From NCBI GenBank assembly GCA_028564705.1, contig JAPXFQ010001710.1, positions 248,001-312,000 of the forward strand: a DNA stretch of 64,000 nt. The letters run 5' to 3'. Numbering within the stretch: position 1 is the first letter of the stretch; every line of letters starts with the position of its first letter. This DNA is from Apricaphanius iberus (lineage: Eukaryota > Chordata > Actinopteri > Cyprinodontiformes > Aphaniidae). The notes under the pieces were generated by a model. The model saw only the letters and a list, made by a program, of their open reading frames with translations. It ran no database searches and was not told the DNA's origin. This document shows, piece after piece, positions 19,919-31,339 of the stretch. The position numbers and the translations under genes are program-made.

Positions 19919-20932
19919 AGGGATACCAGGCAAGTCTGAGTGTTTTTTTTACGATGCTCCCCCTAGCGTCCGTTAGTAAATGTTGCTTTCAAACACACTG
20001 TCGTAAAAACGAACTGTTACCCCCCCTCCCCACGAGCAACCCAGCTGATCAGCTGCCAACCCATCTAAGCGCAGCAACCGGTTATCAAAACTACCGGATA
20101 TCAGTTATGGCTACCTGGGTAAGTAAGGTAATAGTTTCTTACTATCATCTGGCATCATGTCACCTTTGTCACCCGTGCAGCTAGCGGCAGCTGTAGTAGA
20201 TAGGAGTTCCACCGGGCTAAAAATATGATGCGTTGCCACACCAAAAAGAAAAGAGGTGTAAGAAACGTGATTACCTAAAAAACAATATCCATGCTGGCTT
20301 GAAAACACATAAGCCTCCGTTAGCCACCTAGCTACCCTGTAACAGACATTCATCTAACTACCAAAAATACTTCATCAACCAGATGAAGTTGTGTACTGGG
20401 AACACAGTACAAAAAAAACATATTGGCAGATAATAACGAACACACCAAAGTACAACCAGGCACAAAATAAAATATAAAATTGTTACTTACAAGTCCAAAA
20501 GCAAGAATCTGTATCCGACTTGCTGCCTTTGGTGTCTTTCAGCGCTTGCCATTCTGTAAAAGCTTGACCAATATTAATGCGTGTGCGAGCCCTCGCTCGG
20601 TCTGAAGGTCTTTTTCTTTTCTTGGCATCTTCTGTTTTCGTTGCTTCTTAGCTGGCTCTGTCATCAGTTGGCCACACTCTTTAGCCGGGTTTCGTTAGCC
20701 TGCCTCAGTGTTGGGGATGTTTGCCGAAAACTGATCCTGCTTCTCGCGATGTCTGAGGCTTCGAGAGACTGAAGGACACCGGGTCGCTACACTGAACTTG
20801 CAAGTGGGATATTCTGTCTACAGGCAGTAGGGGCGGGCGAGAGAGTCTTCATTCGCCCTACAATGAGTCATTTAACCATATACCGACTTACAAAGATGAT
20901 TGATTAACATGAAAATGTTGCCTAGTATCCCT
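19919..20932. mobile_element. 1.0 kb TTAA-flanked non-autonomous DNA element
   Basis: Termini AGGGATACCAGGCAA and the complement of TTGCCTAGTATCCCT are inverted repeats with one mismatch. TTAA flanks both (19915-19918, 20933-20936). TTAA duplications are made by piggyBac and Kolobok transposases; I cannot decide between them. The interior is GC-richer than its surroundings and has no transposase frame. Confidence 0.82.
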
Positions 20933-20936
20933 TTAA

Positions 20937-22906
20937 TGCTTGGTCTGTTGTTGCTGCTCCTGCTTCTGTGGTCTCATCACTTCCAGAAGTGGGAGTACCC
21001 AGGCTGGTAAAACCTGCTATTGATGATGGTGATTACATGCAGAGAAATTTGATTTGATTTCGCAAACTCCAGTTTGTTTTGAGTTAAGTCAAGCTAAGGT
21101 ATATACAGCAATCAATCAATATTTATTTGTATAGTGCCTTAACAACATCCAAAGGTTGCACAAGTTGCTCTAAAGTAAAACAAGCATTCTCAAAAATATC
21201 AAAACCTAGAATAAAAATGAAAATTAATAAAAAACTAACTCTGTTTTAAAAACAGTTCATTGATGGAGCGCAGTAGAAATGGGAGAACAAGACAGCCCCA
21301 GAGCATGACCAGAAAATGCTTGGTCACCCCACTTCTTATACATACATGCATTTCAAAATTCTGATTTTAGTCAGACTAAAGCAGTTAGGTTCTTCCTGCC
21401 CACAGCATCACCACCCACAATGACTCTTTAATGATACTTGGTTGATATGTTACAACAGCATTCAAATAAAGGGTTTTCATTGAACTGAATTGAATTAATG
21501 ACTAAGTCAGGTAGTTTAGGTGAGAGGTCTGCAACCACATGTGGCTCTTTAGCTAAAGGGGCTTCTGGTAACGGAAATATATATTGAAAAATGTATCATT
21601 AAACAACAAGGTTACAGTGACTTTGACGTTTGAAGGCAGTTAAAACTGAAAGGGACTGCCCTTTCTGTGTGCCTGTTGTCATAATGTCATGGGACTTTAT
21701 GAATAAAGATCAAATAGAAATGAAAAAGTACAGGAAAATATCTTATAAATATCGTATTCAATCAAATTAATATTCTATCTAACACACAACAGCCAAAACA
21801 TTGGCACAGAGTTAGCCCTCTTTCAGTTATTCTTCATTTTTTTCCAGCCCTGTTCAGAATTTGAAAGTATAAAACTTCCTTTTGTGTACTCTAATAATAG
21901 CCGGAGATGTCGTGTAGAATGTTTACCTAACTCTCCAACCTGAAATTGAGTTTACTTAGATCTCCTGTGGTGCTTATGATTTCAAGGGTCATTTCACGGG
22001 CTGCTGTCTGATGTAGTTTTTCTTGTTTTTTTACCAGCTATGGGGGAAAAAAAAAATGAGACAAGATATTTTCCTTACCATGTAGTTCACAAGAACAAAG
22101 CAACCATAAGTTGTGTATGGGAGTATCATCTTGCATATATAGGAGCTTCTCATGGGGCTGTGCGGGGGTGTGAATATATTCATTTGTTCTCAGAAACACC
22201 ACTCCTCTGAAACAGCCAGTAAAGTCTGTTTTATTCCTCTGATGTATCACCTTGTTATGCGACTGACCGCAGTCTGTCTTCTACTACCCTAAAACGGTGG
22301 CGCCTTTATGCTGTATTCAAAGGCATCTGGGATTCCAGAGCCTTCCAACTTGACAAAAAGCCAAGAAAATGCTCCAAAAAGGAGCTCACTCTGTAAATAC
22401 AAAAGCCCTTTCTTTCATCCTGATCTCAGTGTTGTTAAATTATGATATTTCTGGTTATTGTTCTTTCCAACACAACTCTTTTGGACAATTACTTTTCTGT
22501 GGAGGCAAAACATTTTAAAGATTGCTTTTATAGGGTAATCACAAAGTAGTATTTTAAAGGTTTGATTATTTTGACTGAGCTCCCGTGAAGCTGACACCTT
22601 GCTGCCTGGATTATTTGAACTTTGCTCTTGTTAACAAACAGATTTTTTATATCGAAATGCTATTTAGTATGACAATAAGCAGGGTTGACCATAACCGCTG
22701 AGCACTACAGGCGCCAGTGGTAAAGCAGATTTGTCTTATTCAGAGACTACTAAAGCAATTTTTTTCCCCCAGGCAATTTGCTACGTGTCTTCTCCTTCCA
22801 TCTCTGCCCTTATGCCTGTCCAGTCTCTAGTAATAATGGCCACGACTGTCATCCCCCTCCAAAAAAAAAAAAAAATAGCCACTAGATAGCAGCAACTTGC
22901 TTCTAA
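20937..22906. other. Mostly unassigned, with two LINE-tail-like scraps
   Basis: 21108-21180 (minus) resembles a LINE end with TATTTGTATAGTGCC. 21460-21500 (plus) ends TGAACTGAATTGAATTAATG, like an L2 tail. Around 21530-21560, TCTGCAACCACATGTGGCTC resembles a hAT terminus. A run of 15 A lies at 22861-22875. No gene is seen. Confidence 0.35.
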
Positions 22907-22964
22907 TAACGTATTGTCCCGAATATAGGATGAGGTTTTTTGCCGTAAAAATGGGGGGTCATCC

Positions 22965-24101
22965 TAGGGCTGGAAGATGTAGAAAAAAAGCATATTGATA
23001 AAAAAATATTCATAATGATCGATATCGATAATTATCGATAAAAAATCACATAATGTAAAAAATATATTTTAAGTGCCTCCCCAGTCATTTTGTTATTCTT
23101 CAATGAACTAATTTTAACTAAGAATTAACTTTTCAAACACTTCCTTTTTATCATAAGTAAGTTTGTAAGACACAGAAACAAACCAAGAGACCTGAGTAAC
23201 ATCACTAAATACAAAAAAGTAATATTATTAACCATTATATTATATATATTTTTTAATCATGTTAGTAATTTCAATTAAAGGCTTATTTTTATGATTTTTA
23301 ATTTTTAAACATTTTATGACACTTTATTATATTAATGGCTAAAACCCTTGGTTTAGTTTGTCAATAAAGCTTATTCAAATTCACTTCAGCTCCTCAGCTG
23401 TAGGCTAAAGCCAAAGCTAACTAGCTACTCACCAGTGTTGATGGAGCCCAGAACACTGCAGCTCAGTCACTCAGCCGAAGCCAGCAGGGCTATCCAACCC
23501 CTTTCATGTTTTTTAAAGCGTTTTTTTTGCTTCTGAGGACCGGGAGCAGAACCGAGGGGAGACTTTAACAGCCACAGATGTTAGCAGTGTGACGCGACCT
23601 GGGTAAGTTTCCTGTGTCTCTCTGTAAGGAATTCGTAGTGAGCTGGAGACGGAGTCCTGCTTAAAACAGCTGATCGCAGTTTTATATTTCGTTCATTATT
23701 GCTACATTTAGTGTTTTAGTGCGTTGAGGATCGGTTCAAAACGGGACGTAACCTTTACCTGAACCACTGAAACATTTATCCGGAACAACATCCTCCGCTG
23801 CTGCCTTGTGGTTAATTCGCTTAGGGACTATTAAAAAAAATTTGGTTTCAGCTCAAATAATGTCATCCTTTTTGTGGTTTGAAAGGAGAGAGAGTGGCTG
23901 ACAGAGCTGCGTGGGTCATTGTTAATGATTCGTTTGGAGTAAGTAATGATTGTTGTATTAAGCTGCCTGATAGGGTATAATGGAAAAATGAGGGGAAACT
24001 TTTTTTTCTCTATCGAACTTTTTTATCGACCCCCTTTTTTTCTATGGCACCACCCCTCTATTGATCGATATATATTGCTATCGAATTATCGTCCAGCCCT
24101 A
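22965..24101. mobile_element. hAT element nested in the pogo-like element
   Basis: Ends TAGGGCTGGAAGATG and the complement of ATCGTCCAGCCCTA are inverted repeats. The 8-bp flanks GGTCATCC (22957-22964) and GGTCATCT (24102-24109) match at seven of eight bases, the hAT signature. Subterminal ATCGATA-rich sequence occurs at both ends. No transposase is evident in its 1137 bp. Confidence 0.83.
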
Positions 24102-24164
24102 GGTCATCTTATAATCTTGTCTAACCATTTAGTGATCTCCACTAGTGATCTCATTGTGGCTGCC

Positions 24165-24319
24165 GTCATCAACGGGAAAAGAAAGCTGCTGGGGTGCAGT
24201 CCAGAGAAGAGTGGATCAAAAGTGGGGCAAATTAACAAACATTTTAGGCAGAGTTATGACCCTAACTTTAAGATGATGGTGGTCAATGCAGCAGAGACTG
24301 TCTGTAGTTATTATCACTG
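24165..24319 (+). pseudogene. Pogo-like transposase N-terminal scrap
   Basis: The peptide RQSYDPNFKMMVVNAAE resembles the first helix-turn-helix of pogo/Tigger (CENP-B-like) transposases, which commonly begin SYDANFKLMV. It ends at a stop directly afterwards. The catalytic domain is absent. Confidence 0.55.
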
Positions 24320-24504
24320 ACTTTCTCAAAATTAAATTAAAAATAGTTTCTTTAAATTAATTTAGTCTTTTTCTAAAGATTAGTCTATGGAAAGGGTGTT
24401 TGTCTTAAAATCGGGGTCGTCCTATATTCGGGACAATATGGTATATGTTTTGGTTTATATAGAACAAAAATCACTAAAAAAATTTTATACCACAAATTGC
24501 ACAG

Positions 24505-24975
24505 TTTTTGTTTAATGCTTCAAGAGGGATTCCTGCAGAGGTTATCGTCATTAGGTTTTGGATTTTTGCCATATACAGACGATTTCTTATTGGAGTTTAG
24601 ATTTTGTTCTGGAGGCTGAATCCATGCTGTGCTTTCGCACTGGAGACTGGAATTACAAGCGTCACAAGGTTTTGAAATCAGGAAATCTCCAGTTGAAGTG
24701 ATCAGAAGTCTGAATGAGCCATTTCTTAACCAGAAAGCTATTGCTTCAGTGGGAGTTAATCCTGCGGCATGCCCCTCTTCTGCTCTGGTGGTTGTCATGA
24801 CAAGGTTTTGGTGTCTTGTGTGCTGGAGAGTGGGTGTGTTGTGTTCCTTCTCCAACCTTCTCTGCAGGGTATGGTAGGCAGCAGTCTCCAGGTGCTCCTT
24901 GTTTACCCTCATCAGACTCCAGCACAAAAGGGGAGTGGTTATGAAAAGCTGACGCCAATCAGTTCTCACCTCTAG
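24505..24975 (+). repeat. LTR-type dispersed repeat, copy 1
   Basis: 24520-24760 is homologous to 57362-57650 (shared GGTTTTGGATTTTTGCC, CACTGGAGACTGGAAT, TCTCCAGTTGAAGTGATCAG). 24815-24960 is homologous to 56150-56260 (GAGAGTGGGTGTGTTG, CCTTCTCTGCAGGGT). The proximity to gypsy integrase debris suggests terminal or leader sequence of a Ty3/gypsy element, but this is an inference. A 149-codon open frame on the minus strand shares its C-terminal 90 residues with one at 57367-57756, without a known domain. Confidence 0.55.
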
Positions 24976-25107
24976 AGTGGTACATGGTCAGATTACTCCA
25001 ATCATCCACAATTAAGAAGAATCCTCCTTCCGAGTTTGCTACTCAACTAACCTTCTTTGTCTTCTGCAGAGCGTAGAGCCCAGATTTCATCACCAGTCTT
25101 CCCACCT

Positions 25108-25870
25108 CCAAAGTGTCTTTCTCTTCATAATTGATCGATTTTCCAAAGCTTGTCACCTGATTGCTCTCTCCAAAGTCCCATCATTTGCAGAAACAGCTCG
25201 GCATCCTATGAACCACGTCTTCAAGGCATCCGTTATAAATGTCTCAGATTGAGGTCCACAACTCATCTCTGCAGTCTGGAAACAATTATTTAATCCCTTG
25301 GTGCTACACCTGCCCGGCTTCCATAATCAAACCAATGAACAGTGTGAGCATCTCAATCAAGAGATTTAAAACGTCCTAAGATGTCTTTGTAGTCAAAATT
25401 CCAGCACTTGGAGTTCTCATCATCACTGGATCAAATATTATCATAATGCTCACGTCTCCTTAGCTACCTCTCTCTCACCCTTCGAAATATCCCTAGGTTA
25501 TCAGCCCCATCTCCTCCTGGTCTTATTCCCTGACCCAGTGGTTCCCTCGGTGTGCTTACATTCACACCACCCGTCGAATCTGGAACCAAACCCATTCAGC
25601 CCTTCAACGAACATCTGCACAAAAAAAATCATCAACTGACAGGAAGAGGAGTCCAGCTCCCTCATACTCACCTTGTCAGCAGGTCTGGCTCTCATCTAGG
25701 GATTTTCATCTCAAGTCGCAGTCTAAGAAACTTTCTCATGGGTTCCTAGGTCCATTTCCCATCGAATCAGTCATCAGTCCACCAACAGTTAGAATCAAAC
25801 TCCCTCCTCTTCTCAATGTTCACCCAGTATTCCATGTCTCTCATATTAAAACAGTGTCCTCCAGTCCATG
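25108..25870 (+). pseudogene. Ty3/gypsy integrase and C-terminal region, decayed
   Basis: Integrase inserts the cDNA of LTR retrotransposons. Translation across several frames gives FSLFIIDRFSKACHLIALSK (the first catalytic aspartate is in IIDRFSK), FAETARHPMNHVFK, then a block with GPQLISAVWKQLF where the second aspartate of the usual SDRGPQF is lost to a stop, GFHNQTNEQCEHLNQEI, SLSPFEISLGYQPHLL and a C-terminal LPPLLNVHPVFHVSHIKTV. Stops and frameshifts throughout make it dead. The order matches fish gypsy integrases. Confidence 0.8.
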
Positions 25871-25885
25871 TGACACACTTTCACT

Positions 25886-26006
25886 TTCAATTTTCACTTT
25901 TTCACTTTTATTTATATACCGCCAATTTACAACAAATGGCATCTCAGGAACTTTACAACAAAAGTCATTTCAATACAATTATTCAGACATTCCAATCAGT
26001 TGAAGG
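25886..26006 (-). mobile_element. L2 3' tail fragment
   Basis: On the minus strand it reads AACTGATTGGAATGTCTGAA, ATTGTATTGAAATGAC, CCTGAGATGCCATTTGTTGT and TATATAAATAAAAGTG, the usual L2 end. Confidence 0.75.
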
Positions 26007-26450
26007 TTGAATATGGAACATTTTTCTTAAACGCTATCTCTTTAAAAAAGTAATACTTCAACAGGGAGTTTATAAATGTGCAGAGAGAAAGTGCACCCTT
26101 TCCTTTAAACGTTATATTGAACCTAAAATCATTAAAAAAGATAACTTTTTCCGACCACACTGTGTTTATATATATGTGTTCCAGCCAACAGCGGTGTGCC
26201 ATTGCAAGTTGCCAAATGCTATTGCAAACAACTGCCTGGAGCAACGAGGGATGTACTGTAGAAAGTTGGGCACTCAGTATGTTTAGCTGCTGTGTCTAAG
26301 CCCCACAGATTTCATTATCTTTCTGATGAAATATCAACATTGAAAATCTTGAGACGAGAAAAGGACACATGGATCTCTATGCAGAATGATGAACTGGAGC
26401 AGTATATTCGGTTATCTACAGTATATTACTGGGCTCTAGACTTGACACGT
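26007..26450. other. Unassigned sequence
   Basis: Nothing recognised. Confidence 0.35.
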
Positions 26451-26462
26451 ACCTAGTGCAGG

Positions 26463-26873
26463 GTGAAAGCTGACGTGGAGACAAAGGGGGATGCTCCGAG
26501 GGAAGAACTGCAGTCGCTGGAGCAACAGGTTGTGCATTTCCTCAATGGGAACAACAAAAACATCTGCAAAGAGACCATATCTGCTTGCCACACATTGCCC
26601 AGTAAGTCTGGGAAATCCGTACCTACTCTGGTTATACAGTTCATTAGCAGGAAGCTAACAATGTACCAATGCAAGCTAAAAAACAGAAAGAAAATGAACA
26701 TGTATATAAATGAACACCTCACGAAGAAGACCGGAGGAAGGGAGGTGAGAGAAGCTAAGAAAAAAACAGAAGAAAATAATTGGAACATGGAGATGGTTTG
26801 GAAACGTGTGGATCAGGATCAATATGATTCAGTGAAGGTCATCAAGACTATGATGGAACTTGAAAAGTATTAG
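26463..26873 (+). CDS. LINE ORF1-like protein (136 aa), probably partial
   Basis: ORF1 proteins of LINEs bind the element RNA. The frame is open for 136 codons. An N-terminal acidic segment is followed by LVIQFISRKLTMYQCKLKNR and then MYINEHLTKKTGGREVREAK. The latter resembles the INEHLT(K)KN pattern I recall from LINE ORF1 proteins, where a block ending in ELDKY comes near the end; here the end is MMELEKY. The protein is basic and lysine rich. It is short for an ORF1, so the N-terminus is probably missing. I chose the first ATG; an upstream start in another frame cannot be excluded. Confidence 0.5.
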   Translation: MKADVETKGDAPREELQSLEQQVVHFLNGNNKNICKETISACHTLPSKSGKSVPTLVIQFISRKLTMYQCKLKNRKKMNMYINEHLTKKTGGREVREAKKKTEENNWNMEMVWKRVDQDQYDSVKVIKTMMELEKY

Positions 26874-27229
26874 GCTGGACATTCATAGAGGGAGTGATGG
26901 ACTCTCCAACTTGTTAGGCCTGACAACAGAAAAATTAGGTTTGATACACTTGGACATACATTGAACTATGGAAACATATGTAGACACTAACAATGATTAT
27001 ACTTGTAAATAGAAAATTATAATGAACATGATTTTCTAACTCCTGAAGAAAAAGTATGCAATTATTACACTATAATATAATGTTGAAATCAGAAAAGTAC
27101 TTTGATGAAACGTTATCTATCATAAACTTTAATAGCTGAAGTTTAAAGTATAATTCTGTAAAAATCAAAGAACTACTTAAAAAGGTTAAGGTAATATTTA
27201 AAACTCAATTACATACAGCAATTACAGAA

Positions 27230-27640
27230 CTAATTAAAGAAATGTCCAATGCTGTAGATAAAAAGCACTACTTAGTAGATGTCTTTGTAGATCTTCAAAA
27301 TGTCCAAGTAAAGGTATCCAAAAATAATAGGTGTTCTGTATGAAGTCAAAGATTATCTTAAGTGTGCATTATTCTTGTTGTATAACTCACTGATTAGTCC
27401 ATATCTGACCTTTTGAATTGAAGTGTGGGGAAGTGCTTGCAAAACACACATTGATCCAATTCTTATTTTGAGGAAAGGAGCAATTAGAGTTGTCAGTGTA
27501 CGTGGATACCCAGAGACCCAGCCAAACCTTTATTTATACAACTAAAACACATTTCATGAATTAGTAGAGTACAAACTTCTAAAAACCGTGTTTGAAGCTC
27601 TTTAGGAAAGTTTACCGAGCAGTTTGTAAAACAGAAACAC
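27230..27640 (+). pseudogene. LINE reverse transcriptase remnants
   Basis: Across broken frames I read MSNAVDKKHYLVDVFVDLQ (the palm motif that usually continues KAFDT). Some 130 bp later come LISPYLTF, EVWGSACKTHIDPILILRKG and AIRVVSVRGYPE, a post-RT segment found in several LINE clades. The catalytic YADD region between them is deleted. Confidence 0.6.
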
Positions 27641-27860
27641 CAAGAGAAAAAGTAGATAAGAACTAAAAGATATTGAGATTTTTACTAAACCCAGATTACA
27701 ATCGGTTGTGAAGAAAATATGTATCTTGATTAAAGGAGTCATTCTCTGGAACAGTCTTGACTGTAAAATTTAAACGTTTAAGTCCATGTATGTGTTCAAA
27801 AAGCATGTAACATTTTCAATGTTACAGAAATATGACACTGCCTAGTAGCAGATCAATCTT

Positions 27861-27866
27861 ATTATA

Positions 27867-27933
<67 letters not shown>
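27861..27933. repeat. (AT)n microsatellite
   Basis: Nearly uninterrupted TA dinucleotides for about 70 bases, self-complementary and likely to be length-variable. Confidence 0.95.
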
Positions 27934-27937
<4 letters not shown>

Positions 27938-28275
27938 GTGTGTTTTTACATCTTGAGATATCTTAAGATAAGACACTGCATTAGACAGCTCAAATTTACT
28001 GGAAATAATGACTGTGTTGATAGGGGGCATATAGACACTATAAGTTTGTATTTCTTTCTGCTCCGTTTTATTTATGTTAAATGCTGTTGCATTATTTGAA
28101 TGAAAGAAAAAATGATAATGAATGAATAAAAAAATCAACAAAAATCTGAAAATAGATAAATTCTGTTCTCTCACCCAGTGCCGCTTGTTCTTGACCTACT
28201 TAAGGTTGGAGGATTTCTTCACTGCTGCTGGGGAAATTTGGTTGGTCAGAAGTTGGAAGTGGGTATGGTTGCCAC
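27934..28275. other. Unassigned spacer
   Basis: Nothing recognised. Confidence 0.35.
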
Positions 28276-28278
28276 ATT

Positions 28279-29736
28279 GGCTGTGTTTACATGCACCCAA
28301 TAACCTGTTCAAAACAGGGATATTAGCAATAACTCAGTCACCCACGATAACGTAAGCACTGGCAAAACCCGAATATTACCCGTGGGGTACCCCTTTTTCT
28401 AACCCGAATATTTGGTCATGTAAACAACTATCAGCATAATCCCCTACTGTTCTGCGCATGTTCTATTCACAACCTCGTATTTTGAGTAGGGGAACTTTTT
28501 TATTTATGGGTGATCTACTAAGATTGTGTGAGCAATTCATAACATGCACAAGTAGCAGTATTCAAATTAGCAGTTTCTAGACGCTATTGTAAATTGTACA
28601 GCTAGAGAAAGGAGGAATATGCGCATGGATTCATGATGCGTCTTTGGCAAAATAAAGGGGGGAAATTACATACCTATCAATTTTGTGGCTGTTACAGAGT
28701 ATATTAATATTAGAATATTGTGAATTAAGTTTCTCGTTCGTCAGTAATAAACTTAATGCGTGCGGTATATATGTGCTGCTCTGTGCTCCATCCTAATCCA
28801 GAGTCAGATGTCCAGCATGTCCAAAACAAGGTCACTAACATGTCCATATTCTACTAATGTTGTTTAAATGCACTGCACTTTATCATGACTTCTAAATGTC
28901 AAGTTGCAGGAGAAAAAAAATGTAATCTTGAAAATATATAGGCTGAAATGTGTGAATTTTGTTTTTAAAATGTCATATATAATGACAATTATATTTCTGG
29001 TATTGAACATGCTTACTAAATTTTATTAATTGGAATCATGAAGGTTAACCACTACGGAGGAAACTAATGAGGATCCAGAAGGATCATAACTCTGTACGCT
29101 CAGCGGGTCTTCAACAGATGGAGACATTCTGAGAGACCAGTAAGTTATGATACGTCTTTGGGGGGAAAACAAGTGAATATTTACATAACTGTAAGGTTCA
29201 TGGCCAATAGAGTTTTAATTACCGTTAGGTTATGTTTTGAGTTTTAGACATTTTTCGTTTGTCAATAATAAACTTATGTTGAATGTGGTCGCACAAAATT
29301 AAGACACGCCTTTCAGAAAAGCTAAAAATAGACCATAAAATAAAAATAAAATAGTAAATCATACTGCGCCTGGACGCCTACTTCTTTGCTTGTTATCCTC
29401 CCAATATTGCATCTTTTCACAGAAACGTCCAGACTGCATATTCAGATGCAAGTTTAGGGAAGCACGCTAAATGGATTCTGTGCGTCTTGTTCCAGGTTTA
29501 ACAGGCGCAATCTGTTGATAAATAAGGCCCAATGTCTTTTGTTGATGGCAGATGGTGAGATTTACAAGAAGACTACCGTTTACATCGGGATATGTCAATT
29601 GATTACAAATTCCATGTATACAGGAGTAACTCTCTCAGCTTATGCATGTAAATGGGTTATTCTGAATGTTTCAAAAACCCGAATAGTGACCTTAACCCGA
29701 CCATAACCCGAATATTGGCTGCATGTAAACGTAGCC
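28279..29736. mobile_element. 1.46 kb non-autonomous DNA element with ATT flanks
   Basis: The left end GGCTGTGTTTACATGCACCC and the complement of the right end (GGCTACGTTTACATGCAGCC) are inverted repeats with three mismatches in 20. ATT flanks both sides (28276-28278, 29737-29739). AACCCGAATATT words lie in both arms. No transposase frame is seen. A 3-bp duplication suggests the PIF/Harbinger type. Confidence 0.75.
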
Positions 29737-29739
29737 ATT

Positions 29740-31339
29740 GACAATTGCTGTAGTAGGAGGAACATAAGAGGACAAGGTGTCTGATATCAAAATCTTTTGA
29801 GGTATTGACTCCTTTGGTAACCCCTTGATTGCATGTTGCCTTGCCTTTTGATTTCCTGTAAGGCCTCACCTGTTTAATCGATTTGTTTTTCTTTCTGTGG
29901 ACATTAGCATATACAAGAAAATGAGCTGCAGACCTTTTGAAAGAGACAGTAGGTTTGGAGGAATTAAAACCATTAACTTGTGATGTAATCGTTATGATGA
30001 AACTAAAAGAAATGCAACAAGGAGTACGTTGATGGGGAAAGAATCTCCACGTTTGATCTGTTGATCAGAATCCATCCATGGAATATGGCCAACTGATCTC
30101 TGGCTGATTGGTTGCATGTCATTAATAACTTAGTTCAGCCTTTTAGCGAGGTCCTCTTCAACAATCACAAGTACTGATGAGGATTTTAAGGAAAATACAT
30201 TTCCAAGCCCTGTTGTATGGTGATGAATTTTTATCAGGTGAGAACACACAGCTTAGCTCACTTTGGGGGAGCAGATCACCATTTGCTTTTATGTTGTAAG
30301 CCAAAAGAAGATACATTGGGTTTTGGTGTGAGATAAATACACATTTAAAACAGATCTTAATTAGAGACACCTCCTGGGTGCACACATCACAAGTGATGAT
30401 ACTTTTAAAAACTTTGAAATGTTGTTCAACTTTAATTATTTTTCTCAAACTGTATATAGATTAAACATTTTAGAAGGAAGCTTAAGCCAACTGAATGAGT
30501 AAACTGATCTTTAAAAAACATTCAGAGAAGTTAGAAATTATATTCTGTATACAGTTCCATGTATCTCACATATGGAGACGAATCTACTATATTTTTGTTG
30601 TTTCCTATAATACAGTCAAAGCCAGTATTCATAGCATATTCAGTTTTACATTTAAAATAATCTGTATTCGACTATTATAGTGAACACACAGTGCCCTGCT
30701 TTTAAATTCTTCCTTTTAACATCTAAGTTATTCAGTTATGGTCTAGTAGAACTGCAATTCTTAGGACCAAACCCCTCATTATTGTAGCTCTACAGGCTCC
30801 CCTTCCACCCCTGTTCTGAGCAGTCTAGAGCTGTATTTTCTCAAACCTTTTACATTGGTTACCAACGGAGAAAATGTCCAGCTCTCCAAGTACCACACAT
30901 CATGACCAACCTAAACATACAGTGGAGAAGGCTTAGCCTTTTAGCTATAGGCAATTAACACAGGATGCTTATTTACTCCTAATAAGGATTATTTATTGGT
31001 AATTGTTGCCAGCCACACTGTGTGTGAGTGGTACATTTTTAAATTTATTTTATTTAAAAAATATATATTTAGAACGTTCCTCCAAATGCCACTAGGGATA
31101 GCTTATGCACCACTTGTGGTACGAGTACCACAGTTTGAAAATAACTTGTTTCTGTGCTGTCTCATGATACGCTCTGTGCTGTCTCATGACACATTCTTCT
31201 CAAGAATACAAAGCAATTCTGTGATACAGTACAGCTATAATGTTACCCTAAATCGATGTTGTATGTTCAATAAATTATATTTACTACCTATTTGAAATAT
31301 TGCACTCATAATATGTCCTAACTTAATGCCTTGAAATTA
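29740..31339. other. Unassigned AT-rich sequence
   Basis: No gene. Near 31112-31140, CACTTGTGGTACGAGTACCA followed by CAGTTTGAAAA resembles a hAT terminus, with a weak inverted partner near 30840. Confidence 0.35.

Larger units (their letters stand above)
22909..24441 (+). mobile_element. TA-flanked pogo/Tigger-like element, split by a hAT
   Basis: The termini TATTGTCCCGAATATAGGA and the complement of TCCTATATTCGGGACAATA are inverted repeats. TA lies outside each end, as for Tc1/mariner-type elements; the exact end is uncertain by a few bases. A transposase N-terminal scrap (24165-24319) supports a pogo-like identity. The hAT at 22965-24101 interrupts it. Confidence 0.72.
26451..27860 (+). 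mobile_element. Decayed LINE with ORF1 and RT remnants
   Basis: An ORF1-like frame (26463-26873) is followed by degraded reverse transcriptase sequence (about 27230-27640). An AT microsatellite follows at 27861. The order ORF1-ORF2 on one strand supports a single old LINE insertion. The clade is unresolved; the motifs differ from Rex1, Rex3 and the L2 copies elsewhere in the window. Confidence 0.6.

Noticed and set aside
30831..31146. Complete short hAT MITE
   Set aside because: The right end looks plausible but the left end matches poorly and no 8-bp duplication was found.
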